The translations under genes and the position numbers were made by a program. From Meandrina meandrites (taxonomy: Eukaryota > Cnidaria > Anthozoa > Scleractinia > Meandrinidae): a stretch of 64,000 nucleotides of DNA. The notes under the pieces were generated by a model. It searched no databases, had not been told where the DNA came from, and was given only the letters and a program-made list of their open reading frames with translations. Below are positions 42,775-54,401 of the stretch, piece after piece; positions within the stretch are counted from its first letter, which is position 1, and the number at the start of each line of letters is the position of its first letter. The DNA lies in NCBI GenBank assembly GCA_963693305.1, contig OY855904.1, positions 14,964,496 to 15,028,495 on the forward strand. Reading direction: 5' to 3'.

Positions 42775-45700
42775 GTGAGTAAAACTTTGCTAATGTTACC
42801 TGTTTACAAGTAATTAACAGTGTTGACATATGATTTCAAAGCAAGATGAAGCTGAATGCAGTAAAACTTTTGGCACATTGATGTCTTGTCTGATCTGCTC
42901 ATGTTTGGTAACTGCACATAACTGACATGTGTGTAAGTAATGATATTAACACAGCCAATCAGCCATACCCTGATTAAGTGGCTACCCCAAACTAATTTGC
43001 CAGACAGTATATTTACACTGTAGCCAAAACCCCTGTAAAGTGGCTGTGGCCATCTTTTGGCTGTCCTTATGAAGATTCTTTTATTGCTTTTCCCCCTACT
43101 AAGTCGCTATTAAGAATTTGTTACACATATTTTGGCCACTTACAGATACAGGATGAATGTCCCTGTCTCCCAGACTGGTTGTCAAATCTCCTTAATTGTG
43201 AAGAGAAATACTGATATTAACATCTACCAGATTTGAATTTTGTTTGGTTGGCATCCTTTTGCTCAGTGTCTGTATCAGCACCCTTGCATGATGTTGTCAT
43301 TTGATTACAACGACTACTGGGATTCCTTTAAGCCTGGTTTACACTAGTGACGGAAGCAACGGAAGTGGAGTCGTAAGCAGAGTCAGAATCGGAAGAAAGT
43401 TCTGATTTAGTGTGAATCGGCTCGACGGAAGCAGAATCGTAAGCCTAGCTTTCAGTGTAAGCCTCATTTTCATTTGCACACATTCAAGATGGCGGACCCA
43501 GGAGATGACGAGAGACTGCTGCTTTTAATTTGCTTTTGCTCTTTCTTCTCATATGACGAAGAACATGTCTGCAACAGAACCAGAGAAGGAGAAGGTTGTG
43601 GGTTCATGGAGTAACCCAACCCTAAGGAAAAGTCAAGGCGAATTTGGAAACTTTGTGAGAGAACTCCGTATGTCAGACAGAGAGCTCTACTTTCGATATG
43701 TTGTCAGTTTTGTATTTTGGTTTTCAAAGTGATTGCAAGTGCTTTACAAACTTGTTCGACGTCCCAGATGCATGAAATGAAATATAACACACACCTCTAC
43801 ATGGTTTTTTGATTGGCTGATAATTCCGCTTCCGCTTCGGATTCCGTTCACCTTGTTCTCACTGGATTGGAATTGGAAGCGGAATCTGACTCTGATTCTG
43901 TCGAGCTTCCGATTCCGTTTTTAGCTCATTCATATGCGCGCATGCGCAATGAATGAGTTAATGAAATACGACGCAGATGTTGACGGAAGTTGTGCGTGGA
44001 CGGAAGTTGTCTGTAACCGGAAAATGTAGACTATGAACGGAAGTAATCTTGCATGCTAGCATTCCCCACTTAATGGCAGTCAAAATTAACACGTTTTTTG
44101 TAACAACCAGGAAACAAATAATCCAACTGTACTGTGTTTGAAAGGAAGTTTTGATCTGCTATTATACGAATAGAAGACAGAGAACAGACGTCTGTTCATT
44201 TAAAGCAGTGCGTAAACATAACACCTTCTTGACGCCCGACCTAGACCCTTGTATAAAGCCACGTGGGCTTCTTGTTATTAATTGTTTAAAAAGAAAAAAA
44301 TTACGCAAGTTCTCTATAATACAAAAATATCTTTTATGTTCAAAAGCACATAAAGAACACAATAAAAATGTACTATTAGAAACAAGAAGATCGTAGCGGT
44401 AATACAGTGTGCGATTAACATATGTGACTGGAAATTACAACATGCGACATAATTTTCTCTTATCAGATGCTTTATCAACATCTGTCAAGATAACTCGCTG
44501 TTTTGCAATGAATATTCAGTAAATTTTACGATTTGGCAAATTCGCTCCGACTCTACCGCTTAAATAACACAAAAAATAAAGATTTCACACTAAACAAAGA
44601 ACAGAGTATTCGTAAAAACTTTACATGGGTGAATGATTCATAGCTCCTCGCGGGTGAGTAAACATCAAACGTTGAGTAATTTCAACTCTGACAATTTAAA
44701 AAAAAACATCAAACGTTGCGTGATTTGAACTCGGGCCAATTTTGCTTTACGTAGGAAAAACCACATCAAACGTTGCGTGATTTCAACTCAAGCCAATTCT
44801 GCTCGACGTTGAAAGAAATATTATACTGAAGGTTGAATATGGAAGCCCTATTAGGGGTTTTCGGGATACAGGCGGGATCCACTCTCTTTTATATAAGAAC
44901 GTCTAATTATGAGGCTGAGGCTGATCATTTTTATTTTATTTTCGCGATTCAATGAGGCTGAAAATGTTCTTAAGACATTTTTTTAAGTTAGACATGTTAA
45001 AAGTGTAAGTTGAGATGTTCTACATAGTATATCATACAGCAAGAAAACAATGTTAACATTACCAATGTTAAGAGAATTTCCGTTTAAGCATTGAGTACTG
45101 TTAGACCACAGTTATGCACTTATTTATACTACTCATTAAACAAAATACTAAAACAAATGGGCAAAATAAAGATGTTCTCTGACTATTTATCAGCTTGGGG
45201 CATGTTCTTAGCATGCACTTCTTTACAAAAAAAGGTTCTTACAGAAAAGAGAGTGAACTTAGGCAAACAAATTTTAGGGAAACGGCATATTTGGGGAAAA
45301 AATTAATGGGATATGGGATATTTAAACAAGAGATTCTGGGATATCTAACATAAAAGTTGGCGATTCAGACCAGCGGAATTAATGGCATACGGGATATTTA
45401 GGCCAAAAATTAATGGCATACGGGATACTCAGACCACCCCCCCCCCTTTATGAGGCCTCATTATGAGCTACGTTCGGACATCCTCACAGCTAACTAACCT
45501 CTCCTGGTTTAAATTACCAGGATTCAACTTTACAATGCAATTTGTCCATAACATGAATGAGCTGGCTCTCAGAGCACTTTGATTTGATTTAGTTAGCCTT
45601 TAGTTTTGCCTTTGGCAGAATCAGAAACCTTATTGCTTGGCACCACCATATAAGGGGTAAAGAACCTGGATCAGACACACTGACATTGAACCACAGTTAC

Positions 45701-48700
45701 ATACTATAAATAAAGAGAGATATGCTGTGGTTTAAATTAATTTTTTGTTAAAAATTTTTCAAACCAGTTTCAATTGATTTTTAGTCAAAATCAAACTGGT
45801 TTAAAATTTTAAACCAATGATAGATTTACACTTGGTATGATATACACTTGGTGTGATATTAATTAACCACGCGGCCATGGGCCGAGCGCAGTTCTTGCTC
45901 TGCATGGGATTTTTTTTTGTCGTTTTTTTGTCGGTGACCAGACCCAAACCTCCCCTCGGTCAAATCACGATCGGGACTGAATCACGCAACCTGGGATGTT
46001 TATTCGCCAAAAGCTGTTGGAACAATGATGTACGGGAAATGTTACGGATAATGTTTTCTTTGTTGTGAATAATATATATTTTTCTTTGGGTTTTTTCGAA
46101 GCGTTGGATTCAAAGGGAATATTGAATTCACTAAAAAAAGGTATGACATCAGCCATGGAATGCGCTGACGTTGTAGCTTTCACTTTTGCTACGTGACAAA
46201 TAAGATTGTGTTTACTTGGCATGTTTATTTCGCCAGAAGTGATGGTCGTTGCAGTCAAAATAGCTCAAGCGTTTCTATCGAGGGTGAATAATGAATTTAT
46301 TTATGGAAATTTGATTTCATTCTTCGCTTCAATATTCCATTCATGAAGAAAATATTTCAATGTTCAAAAGGCGGCTCAATTCAAATCACCAATGTTAAAT
46401 AGTTTGTTATCTTGCTTCACGCGACGAGCACGTGGGAATTTGGCCAAAATTTGCATAATTTCGACTGCAACAAGTCAACCGTCAATTGTCACGCACACTG
46501 TTTCTTCATCATTTTGTTCGCGTTGTGTTTTTTTGCAAGCTTATATCGGCAGAAGCGACGGTCATTAATTTCTTTGCACTTCTGCGAGTATTTCTTGTGG
46601 GTTTAGGCAATTGAAAAGAAATTCTTTATCTGTTTCATCGAAGCAAGTTCAAAGATTTAAAGGGAAATAAAATATTTGCTTAAGTAAACAATTGAGCGTG
46701 CCCAAACGTGCAGGGGAAAAACCCCCAAGCTAAAGATAGCCGGGGAAAACGTAAACCTCGGATTGTGATACTCACATGACTACTTTGCTAGTCCTTTACT
46801 CACAATGCAAACAGATTAAATTTTACCGTGACTATTGAGAAAGAAAGCTGTTAATTAGCAAAAAATAAAAGCACGGTTTAAGTTGCTAGCAACTTCTTGT
46901 TTTTTTGATGTTACCAAATTAAGTTAATTTATATACACCATTCCAGTAACTAGAGGGAATGAAATTATATGAAGAAGTTTGATCAGATACCAGTGTGGCA
47001 TAATTTTGTTTTGTAAAATAAGTCTAATTCACTTGTGTTAAGCTTATTGTTACATATATTTACCAACAGAAACAATCCAGGAGGAGTGTTACCTTGTTCA
47101 AGAACTGGAACACCTCTTTTCCATTACCAGGTAATGTAATTATAAAAGGACATTTGTCAGAACTCCTTTGATTGTAAACATACAGAGGAACTAGGAACAT
47201 CTTTGGCCAGAGCGGCAAGTTTACCTTTGGAACACGCGCCAGATTTTTAAATACTTGAATGTATTAGTGTTTATTTTACAATGCAAATATTCGTTTTCTA
47301 AAAAAAATTTTTTTTTCAGTTTTCATCAGATGACAGTCATTGCAACAAAGTGCTTAATTTAGAAGTTCATTGTTTGTTCTTGGATGCAGGATGTCTATGG
47401 ATGGGAAAGTTACATGAGTTTGAGGTAATTTAAAGCTTTAGATAATAATGTGCATGATGTGGTTTAATTTATCTTTGGTACAATTTGATATTTCCCTTTG
47501 CTTCTGTGTATGCATGGTCATATATGATAGTGAATATAAAACAAACAGAAACACCAATTTGTACAAAGGGTAAAATTGAAGCACAACTAACTAATATATG
47601 TTAATTTTTCAGAAATTTATCACATTTATAATGGCCAGCTACAAGACAGCTGTAGGTAGACAGGTGTCTGTAAAAGTGATCACTGTTGCTATTCTGTGGA
47701 TAAAGAGCATTTCACTCACGTAGCCAGCATCCATATTGGTTTACTAAAACAAGAGATGATTTCCCGGAGAAATGACTTGATACACCAATAATTTTATGGT
47801 CCCCGTTTCTTTGTTTTGGAACACCTATATGGCTACTGTGATGTCACATGAAAATGCTCTTTTTTGGAGCTCTAATAATTAAAGCTTCTTAGTTTTCAAG
47901 TAGACTGCAGATCAGAATTATGGCTTCGTTAGAATACATCCATCATCAGACGTAATTTTTGAAGAAAAGTAAGATGGCTCTGAACATGCTGATCATTATT
48001 CATTAAAAAAAAAACAGGGTTCACTGAGAGCATTTATGAAGTTTGTAAAACCTAAAGCCAAACCTTAAAGAGTCTGGCCCACCCACTTTGCATTGCGCAC
48101 CCTGTTGTTGTTTACGAGCCCGGAGGACCACAAAAACTAATGTAACATGATGACACTTCTTTCAAAAACAGCGATCGTTTGAATGTAACAAACTGAAGAG
48201 AAGAGATAAGACTTGTTTCTAGCATTCACATCACGATGGAAACAGATTTTACTTCTCTGTCACTATCACTGGCTTTTTTGGGGGCCCCAAAAATGGCGGA
48301 TTGACAAAGGTGAGAAATCTGTTTGTATCGCGATGTGAATGCTAGAAACAAGTCTTATCGCTTCTTATGGCTTCTCTTCAGTTTGTTATCTTCGAACGAT
48401 CGCTGTTTTTGAAAGAAGCGTTATCGTGAAACGATAGTTTTTGTGGGCCTCCGCGCTCATAAACAACAACAGGCGCGCAATGCAAAGTGGGTGGGTCAGA
48501 TTCTTTAACCTAAATTCAAGGGGATTTTTGGCAGGTTATACTGTCGCTATGGTTACAAATGACCACAACCACAACCAGTCCAATGACTGAGCAGTCATTT
48601 GATAGCATTCTTGTAGCACAAAGTAATAAACAGTAGTAAGTATAAGTGCTTCAAAGTATATTAGAGCTTGAAAGTGCTGGAACTGTTAACTTTAATAATT

Positions 48701-50204
48701 ACGTATAACCTCTTGTTTGATCGTGTACCGTATGCTGTAGGACCATGTGGGGAATTGTGCTGTTGGTAGCTGTCAGGGACAGAAATTGGGACTGTCTGAA
48801 GCTGATGAAAAACGTAATATGGAGGTCAAGAGCAAATTGAACAATAATGAACACCCTCAGATGCACATGGCTTGTGTGGCGGTGAGTTGTGTCTGCGGTT
48901 GCACAACACCTCCCAATATTTTTAATCTTCAGTGTTCTTTGTGACAGCATTGAAATATAAATTACGTACAAAATAAGCAAGAGCTAATATCTACATATCG
49001 TTGACATGCCACGTAGAGCATCTACATATGTGCTAATTAGAAGCATCTTATTTAAATGGGAATAGTAATACAAAAAAAAAAAACAGATACATGCCACAAA
49101 ATGCATATGCCATTTATTATACATGCAAGGGTGGCAGTGTTAAGGTTAAATTCCATTTTCTTTGAACAGACCAATGGTGATGAAGACTCAACAGTTCCTT
49201 GCTTTTATACCGAGTGTGATGTGGTGATGAAGATAGTTGATATTGCTGACCACTTGGAAAAGAAATGCTTGTACCGGCTAGAGAAATGTGGATACTGCAA
49301 GGCGCAAGTCAATGCAAATGTAATGAAGGTAACGTTCTCTAGACAATCTCAATGTATGGTTTTCAAAGTTTGGGAAAGTTTATTGTCCTCATGCACATGT
49401 GAATTAAAACAACTCACAAAAAAAACACTTGAGAGTTCATCAGTTATATCGTGTACTCATGTGTCCATATTGGTTAATCTCTGTTGACCAGTAAACCACA
49501 TGAATGTTATGTTATAGTTATTAATTTTTAAACATTAAATAATATACTGCTATGTTTCACTTTGTTTTTGTTGGTTCAGTTAACCACATGTGATGTTAGG
49601 GAAGACTCCCTAAAGCATTGTATTAACACAATATCAACTTTTCTGTTGCACCTCTAACATCCTAATAAGAAAAAACAAAACAAAGACTCAGCCACCATCA
49701 TGGAGTTTGTTCAAAAGCTAAGGGAGTCCAGTCCAGAACAGTGGGGTGATAAATTGATTAATAGTGACTGGGATTAAATCACAGTAAATCAAATATTAAT
49801 TTTACTGTACCCAGTGTCAAGCCCACTGACTGGCCATTGCATTAGAAAAGTATGCATAATTTGTGTTTGATGTCTACCTTACAGCTTCACCAAATCCAAC
49901 AGTGCCCAGCTTCTCCAGTTGTGCTTGACAAATGTGGTAAAGATGAAATTCCCCAAGCAAAGGTTATTTTCATCTTAGTTTGTTATTTTCTGTTTCAATT
50001 TATGGCAATCTTGTGACAGCTGAGAAAATTCCCTGTTTTCTGTGTAAGGGCACAAATAAATTACTAGTCGTTGTAATCGTTACTTGGTAGCACAAATATG
50101 TTTTTATCATTTATGAAAATGATAGTATCCTATCCTTACATGTACCTGTACTTAGAAATCGGGGCATTTTCTCAGCGACCTCTAAAATAATAATAATAAT
50201 AATA

Positions 50205-50244
<40 letters not shown>

Positions 50245-52112
50245 GGATGATAATGACAATAATAATAATAATAGTAAAAATAATAATCGACTTGTTTAAT
50301 GAGGGTAGCATGTAACAGTCTTGCGACTGACAAACCTGTGGCCCTCGAATTCCCGATTGAATTGGAATTTAGAAGTGTTGGTTTTGTGGAGGGAGGAAAA
50401 CTGGAGAACCCAGAGAAAAACCCTGGAGCAGGGACGACAACCAACAACAAACTCAACCCACATATGACACCAGGTCCGGGAATTGAACCTGGGCCACATT
50501 GACTAAGATAGTTATGAGTAATTAAATTGAAATTAAATTGGAGTTTTCTCATCAGAGTAGTGAGTGCCATAATGAGATAGTGAATGTCTGAGATATATTA
50601 GGGATTTTAAGAGTCTAGTCTAGAATAGGGTTGCAAAATGTAGCAAAACATGGTCTAGTCTAGGAAAGGCTACGGGTTCAGGGTCACCACCTAGCACACT
50701 CTCACCCTCTCATTGGGGTCGCCCACCACCTCTCGGAACGAGTTATTACAATAGATAACAGGTCATAACAATGCCCCTATCCCTGAATAACAATAGAGGT
50801 AGTGTTTACAGCGGGCGAATGAAAATAGAGGTTCCAGAAGGTAGTGTCCTCCGTCTTGTTGGCTTGACAATTCAAACCGGTTTTCACAATGTTAGCTAGT
50901 CGATTACACAGAGAGAGCTTCGACTGGAACAGTAAAATCTATGGAAACACGACCCCTTACAACGAACACATTTCTCTAGCCCCATTGGGACTTGGCTATT
51001 TCGGAATTCACTGAGTTTCATTGACTCAGGGGCGGATCCAGGATTTTTCTTTGGACGGGGTGCACATAGGTTTTTTTTTTTTTGGAGAATACCAGTTGTA
51101 TTACAAAGCTGCAGGTCACCTCTGGGGGGAGGGGTGCTCACCCTCCCTCTAGATCCGCCCCTGTTAACTTATTACAACATAACGGGTGGGACTTTTTCAA
51201 ACTCTCCCTTTTACGGAGAATTTGTCATTCCATTGACTCAGATCATTTGAATTTCGACACAATTTTTGGATTTCGTATGCTGGACTCTATAACGGGTATT
51301 TCGAAAGCATATTCTCTTTGTTGAACGAGGTAGGATCATTGTGGTATAAGTTACCCATGATGGCGTACAAGAAGATCTTCCGGAACACAGGGAATGGCTG
51401 CAGAAAATCCCACTTAACCTTGAGTTGCGTTATGCAGCCGAGCCCTGGACAATGTCATTTTAACTGATATCACACTTCATTACTTCTACAGAAAGAGAAA
51501 GTTCCCCTACCTTTACAACGACAGGTCAACACTTTTCTGACTAATAAGAACAGCCCGGAAAACAGCATGAAGTTGAAAGAGGAAATCGCCCCCTCACTGA
51601 AAGAAGTGGCTGCAGGAAATTGCGACACAAGAAACACATCGTCTCGTCATGACTCTGATGTCACAGAACAGCATGAACAAAGGCTAAACGACCTTGAAAA
51701 CAGGGTTGCTCAACATGATTTACTTTTAAGGGAAAACTCTTTTCTTAGGGAAGATATTTTCCACCTTACTGATGCAGTGCGTGATGTCTCAAACAAAGTC
51801 GACCATAATCAACGCATTCTAGAATGTCAGAAGAGGGACTATGATACTTTGCTGGAAAACTTGAACGCTTTGCAAATTGAGCAGATCAACCTTCAAACCC
51901 GGTTTAATCGCTTACTGGAATCTCCCCTCCCACACGGACAACTTGCAAGGTTGAATCGGAGTATGGAAACTATCCAGGTGAAAATCGTGCGACTTGAGCG
52001 GCATTCACGGTCACATGGAGGCATGCTGGCTAATGTGGCTGATTCAGTCACTGCCTTGGCCGACACACTGAGACATGTAAGGGTACTTCCAGTGGATATA
52101 CAAGGTGTATAA
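42629..52112 (+). CDS. TRAF-like gene B (RING, zinc fingers, coiled coil, no MATH), whole gene
   Basis: Seven coding exons: 42629-42774, 47070-47130, 47320-47424, 48741-48881, 49170-49328, 49885-49962, 51492-52112. They join in frame to 436 aa. Order: RING (C20, C23, C35, H37, C40, C43, C58), TRAF finger 1 (C87, C94, H106, C110), a 41-aa acidic spacer, finger 2 (C162, C167, H179, C184), finger 3 (C191, C194, H206, C211), then a coiled coil from about 231 to the end. The last RING ligand (Cys or Asp three after C58) is Thr. Canonical TRAFs end in a MATH domain; here the coil ends at TAA with none. Probable role: cytosolic TRAF-like adaptor or E3, perhaps a dominant-negative or modulator of full TRAFs such as gene A; that role is inference. 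Confidence 0.87.
42775..47069. other. Intron 1 of TRAF gene B with repeats
   Basis: Holds an inverted cluster of GGAAGCGGAATC-type words (about 43334-43930), three diverged units starting CATCAAACGTTG (44663, 44707, 44764; to about 44815), a run of AATTAATGG-CATACGGGATA units (45300-45440), and the dispersed repeat copy at 46109-46258. No exon seen. Confidence 0.6.
46109..46258 (-). repeat. Dispersed repeat, copy 2 (partner 9755-9895)
   Basis: On the minus strand it matches 9755-9895 through CATTCCATGGCTGA and CTTCTGGCGAA(A/G)TAAACATG; weaker similarity extends to about 46650. Confidence 0.6.
47070..47130 (+). CDS. TRAF gene B exon 2: RING tail
   Basis: Acceptor TTTACCAACAG, donor CAG|GTAATG; one base plus 20 codons. 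Contains LPCSRTGTPL, the last RING half with one metal ligand missing. Same length class and phases as 8333-8390 of gene A. Confidence 0.75.
47320..47424 (+). CDS. TRAF gene B exon 3: finger 1, first half
   Basis: Acceptor TTTTTTTTTCAG, donor GAG|GTAATT; 35 codons, phase 0. VHCLFLDAGCLWMGKLHEFE gives Cys-X6-Cys. Confidence 0.85.
47425..48740. other. Intron 3 of TRAF gene B
   Basis: Contains the TTAA-flanked foldback element at 48069-48504; otherwise nothing recognised. Confidence 0.5.
48069..48504. mobile_element. TTAA-flanked foldback MITE
   Basis: Arms of about 190 bases (48069 to about 48260, and about 48310-48504) are mutually complementary, including CCCACCCACTTTGCATTGCG, AAAACAGCGATCGTT and GACTTGTTTCTAGCATTCAC. 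TTAA lies at 48065-48068 and 48505-48508. It sits in an intron in an AGA-ended form, unlike the GAG-ended element at 35951. Confidence 0.82.
48741..48881 (+). CDS. TRAF gene B exon 4: finger 1 second half and spacer
   Basis: Acceptor CTGTAG, donor G|GTGAGT; 47 codons, phase 0. Begins DHVGNC, closing finger 1, then a polar spacer (SEADEKRNMEVKSKLNNN). Gene A has no counterpart of the spacer. Confidence 0.8.
49170..49328 (+). CDS. TRAF gene B exon 5: finger 2 and start of finger 3
   Basis: Acceptor TTTGAACAG, donor AAG|GTAACG; 53 codons, phase 0. VPCFYTECDVVM ... DHLEKKC makes finger 2 and KCGYCKAQV starts finger 3. Confidence 0.88.
49329..49884. other. Intron 5 of TRAF gene B
   Basis: AT-rich, nothing recognised. 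Confidence 0.5.
49885..49962 (+). CDS. TRAF gene B exon 6: end of finger 3
   Basis: Acceptor CTTACAG; the donor AAG|GTTATT is weaker. 26 codons, phase 0; LHQIQQC supplies the His and Cys that close finger 3. Confidence 0.75.
50186..50286. repeat. Compound AAT/GAT microsatellite (SINE tail)
   Basis: AAT units, then GAT units, then AAT units again, at the 3' end of the SINE that follows. Confidence 0.9.
50287..50503 (-). repeat. tRNA-derived SINE, family 3, 5'-truncated
   Basis: On the minus strand a box B word GGTTCAATTCCCG is followed by a body with CTCTGGGTTCTCCAGTTTTC and CCTCCCTCCACAAAACCAAC; the A box is absent. The tail is the AAT/GAT microsatellite. Confidence 0.75.
50504..51025. other. 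Intron 6 of TRAF gene B
   Basis: Short GTCTAGTCTAG words recur at 50611-50660. Nothing else recognised. Confidence 0.4.
51026..51165. mobile_element. hAT-like MITE (TIR CAGGGGCGGATCCAG)
   Basis: CAGGGGCGGATCCAGG at about 51026 is answered by CTAGATCCGCCCCTG ending 51165. This TIR is widely seen on non-autonomous hAT elements in animals. Flanks do not give a clean 8-base duplication. Confidence 0.75.
51492..52112 (+). CDS. TRAF gene B exon 7: coiled coil and stop
   Basis: Acceptor CTTCTACAG, phase 0, 206 codons and TAA. Heptad-like helical sequence throughout (EQRLNDLENRVAQHDLLLRE; FRLLESPLP breaks it; then MLANVADSVTALADTLRHV). Ends VLPVDIQGV with no MATH domain. A second copy of this exon lies at 61819-62445 with the same stop. 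Confidence 0.88.
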   Translation, partial: KEKVPLPLQRQVNTFLTNKNSPENSMKLKEEIAPSLKEVAAGNCDTRNTSSRHDSDVTEQHEQRLNDLENRVAQHDLLLRENSFLREDIFHLTDAVRDVSNKVDHNQRILECQKRDYDTLLENLNALQIEQINLQTRFNRLLESPLPHGQLARLNRSMETIQVKIVRLERHSRSHGGMLANVADSVTALADTLRHVRVLPVDIQGV

Positions 52113-52526
52113 CGGTTAACTTGTGTCAAAACTACTGATGCTACCGATACGCGTAGACCGTGAATACAAAAAGCGTATGACAGTTGGCTTTGATGACTGA
52201 TTCAGATAACTTAGCTTGCGACCGACAAGCAAAAAGATGAACGCACTCTAGCCTAATACCCAGTCGTTTCCTTCCCACTAACTCAGGACGTTACGATTGT
52301 GACCGCTGACGTCACTGACACGTGATTTACCGTGCCGAGACTACCTCCAGGAGGTAGATCTATATCACTTTCGTTTTTAGGAGCCCGTTAGAATGGCAGC
52401 GAGTTTACTCAAGTTGCTACAAACTTAAACAAAAGTCCTTAGGGCACTGGAATAGTGCCTAGTATTTCGAGTTGAGATGGGCTTTTCTAAGGTAGCTTGT
52501 CAGTGGTATTTAAAGCATAACAAAGA
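52113..52526. other. 3' UTR and flank of TRAF gene B
   Basis: Conserved with 62446-62860 as part of the duplication. No further gene seen. Confidence 0.5.
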
Positions 52527-52842
52527 TCAGTATAAATCTGCTAGCGTTCTATCACAAATGCCGCGCTCTGATTGGCTACCCTACCCACTATCTATTCTGT
52601 GATAGATAGTGAGTAGCGTAGCAGTATGCCCTTGCTAACAAAATGGCGGCCGCTTCTTTACGTTTTCGAAGTGTCCGTGAAGAAGATTTAGGCCGTTTAC
52701 TGGTCGAGGCTGTTCCAGAAAAGATTTATACTAAAACAATTAGATTATTCGCTCTTGATTTCTATGCGTGATAGTTGACTCGGGCTGCGCCCTCGTCAAC
52801 TATCACGCGATAGAAATCTCGAGCTCATAATCTAATTGTTTA
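52527..52842 (+). mobile_element. Hairpin-ended element, copy 1, with a mapped empty site
   Basis: Duplication copy 2 reads AACAAAGAATAGAAAGC at about 63680 where this copy has AACAAAGA, the insert, then ATAGAAAGC, so the ends are TCAGTATAAATC and AATTGTTTA with at most one shared base. It carries CTCTGATTGGCT, a 41-codon frame from ATG 52643 (LRFRSVREEDLGRLLVEAVP), and hairpin arms at 52759-52779 and 52795-52816 with a GC-rich apex. Confidence 0.75.
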
Positions 52843-53376
52843 ATAGAAAGCATGGTAAATTGTATATTGGTTTGTAAGAGCAAGTAATTTAGTTGATGAG
52901 CTATTGATTGACCCACTATTGATGTCCCGTAGCCAGTTCGCAGACGTCTTTCAAGGGTTATCGTTACAAATTAACAACTACTATAACTATGTTAGAAGTA
53001 GATTGGTTGCCACGTTTTATGTTTGCGAGATCTAAAGAAGCTCAGCTGCCAATGCCTGGTCTTAAAGCAACTGACATGCGCGCGCGTCATAACGTTCAAA
53101 TCAAAACAAAATAAAGACGTCATTGTATGTTACTAGCGCGCGCTGACTTTGAGAATTTAAATGAAACTGAAATCCGTGTTGAGGCCTCGCGGGTGCAGTG
53201 TGCGATGCTGGAATATCAGCTTGGCGTCAAACGGCGTCTATCCAGGGTGCTATTAAAACCGGCATGTCAGTGACAGCTAGTACAATAAAGCATTGAGTGA
53301 ATCCAACGGAAGACCACTAATTTTGAGGTTTTTCTATTTTTAAAGCGGGTTTTACTAGTTGACCCTATCTTTTGCA

Positions 53377-53495
53377 TAGCCTGCGTAGCTGGCGGTTTAG
53401 TTTGGGTAGAACATGCGCGCGGGCGAATAGCGAAGCCGTCGTTTTCGCGGCTTTCCTCCTCGCTCGCGCGCGCGTTCCGCCAGCTACGCAGGCTA
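53377..53495. mobile_element. Short hAT-like MITE (TAGCCTGCGTAGCTGGCGG)
   Basis: TAGCCTGCGTAGCTGGCGG at 53377 and its inverse ending 53495 are flanked by TCTTTTGCA (53368-53376) and TCTTTTGTA (53496-53504), an 8-9 base duplication with one change. GC-rich 119-base element of a kind frequent in anthozoans. Confidence 0.8.
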
Positions 53496-53504
53496 TCTTT
53501 TGTA

Positions 53505-53901
53505 CGGGATTGTACAGTTTCTTACCAAGTATTCTGTTACATTTTTGAGCGAATTCTTACGCCATAAGAAGTGATTTTGGCTTGCTGTTTTATAAAAGAA
53601 AACTAATAATTCGTGTTCGTCTTCAATGCGCTTTGTATGAAAGTTATACAAATGACGCCGACTGAGATACAAGGGACACGTTATTATAGCGAATTGATGG
53701 GTGGTGCTGTTACTGCAATAACAGAAACAAAATATATAATAAAAAATAAACATTCAAGATGTATTGGACAGCATGAGAAATATATTTTAGGAGATAAGCA
53801 GGCAAAATGAAGTTCAATGTTGTTATAAATGTGAATTTTTTTTTTTAAATTAATGTTGAAGTGAAAAAGAGAAAACGACCTTCAAGTACCGTCATTTTGT
53901 A
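53505..53901. other. Spacer left of the DIRS element
   Basis: Nothing recognised. Confidence 0.4.
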
Positions 53902-54001
53902 TTATACTCTAATCACTGTGAAACGAGTATAAAACATTTTGTAATTAATCTTCAATAAACACACCACACAGTTCTAGGGGCGAGCATCTCGTTTATTGAT
54001 G
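53902..54001 (-). repeat. DIRS split repeat B2
   Basis: 100 bases identical or nearly so to 54257-54356; begins TTATACTCTAATCACTGTG and ends CGTTTATTGATG on the plus strand. Outer end of the element. Confidence 0.9.
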
Positions 54002-54089
54002 TCCGTGAGCACACACAGGTTACAATTGCAAATCGGAACGCTAACAAGTATGCAAATATACAGAAAACAGTACAGTAGGTTACACAAAT

Positions 54090-54256
54090 TAAAAGCAAGT
54101 ATAAAGAGATGCCTTCGAATGGTTTCTGCATAACTTACAATCTCTTAAATAACCAAACGAATCCCACAGGATTAATAAACAACTAAATCATTAACACAAT
54201 CTTATGAATACATTCCTACATACTTCAGTTACATACCAAAACATTACAAAATACAT
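54090..54256 (-). repeat. DIRS split repeat A2
   Basis: 167 bases matching 58457-58623, from TAAAAGCAAGTATAAAGAG to ACAAAATACAT on the plus strand; abuts B1. Confidence 0.9.
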
Positions 54257-54356
54257 TTATACTCTAATCACTGTGAAACGAGTATAAAACATTTTGTAAT
54301 TAATCTTCAATAAACACACCACACAGTTCTAGGGGCGAGCATCTCGTTTATTGATG
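54257..54356 (-). repeat. DIRS split repeat B1
   Basis: 100-base partner of B2, lying directly between the recombinase frame and A2. Confidence 0.9.
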
Positions 54357-54401
54357 CTCGCGTTCGAAAAATAAAGAAAGAGAAAAGCTAATAATTAATG
54401 C

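Larger units (their letters stand above)
51463..53051 (+). repeat. Segmental duplication, copy 1
   Basis: Near-identical to 61787-63898 from just before the last TRAF gene B exon through its 3' flank (e.g. AGCCAGTTCGCAGACGTCTT in both). It is interrupted here by the hairpin-ended element at 52527-52842, which copy 2 lacks. Confidence 0.9.

Noticed and set aside
50172..50570. 132-codon minus-strand frame rich in Tyr and His
   Set aside because: It is SINE family 3 plus its AAT/GAT tail read through.
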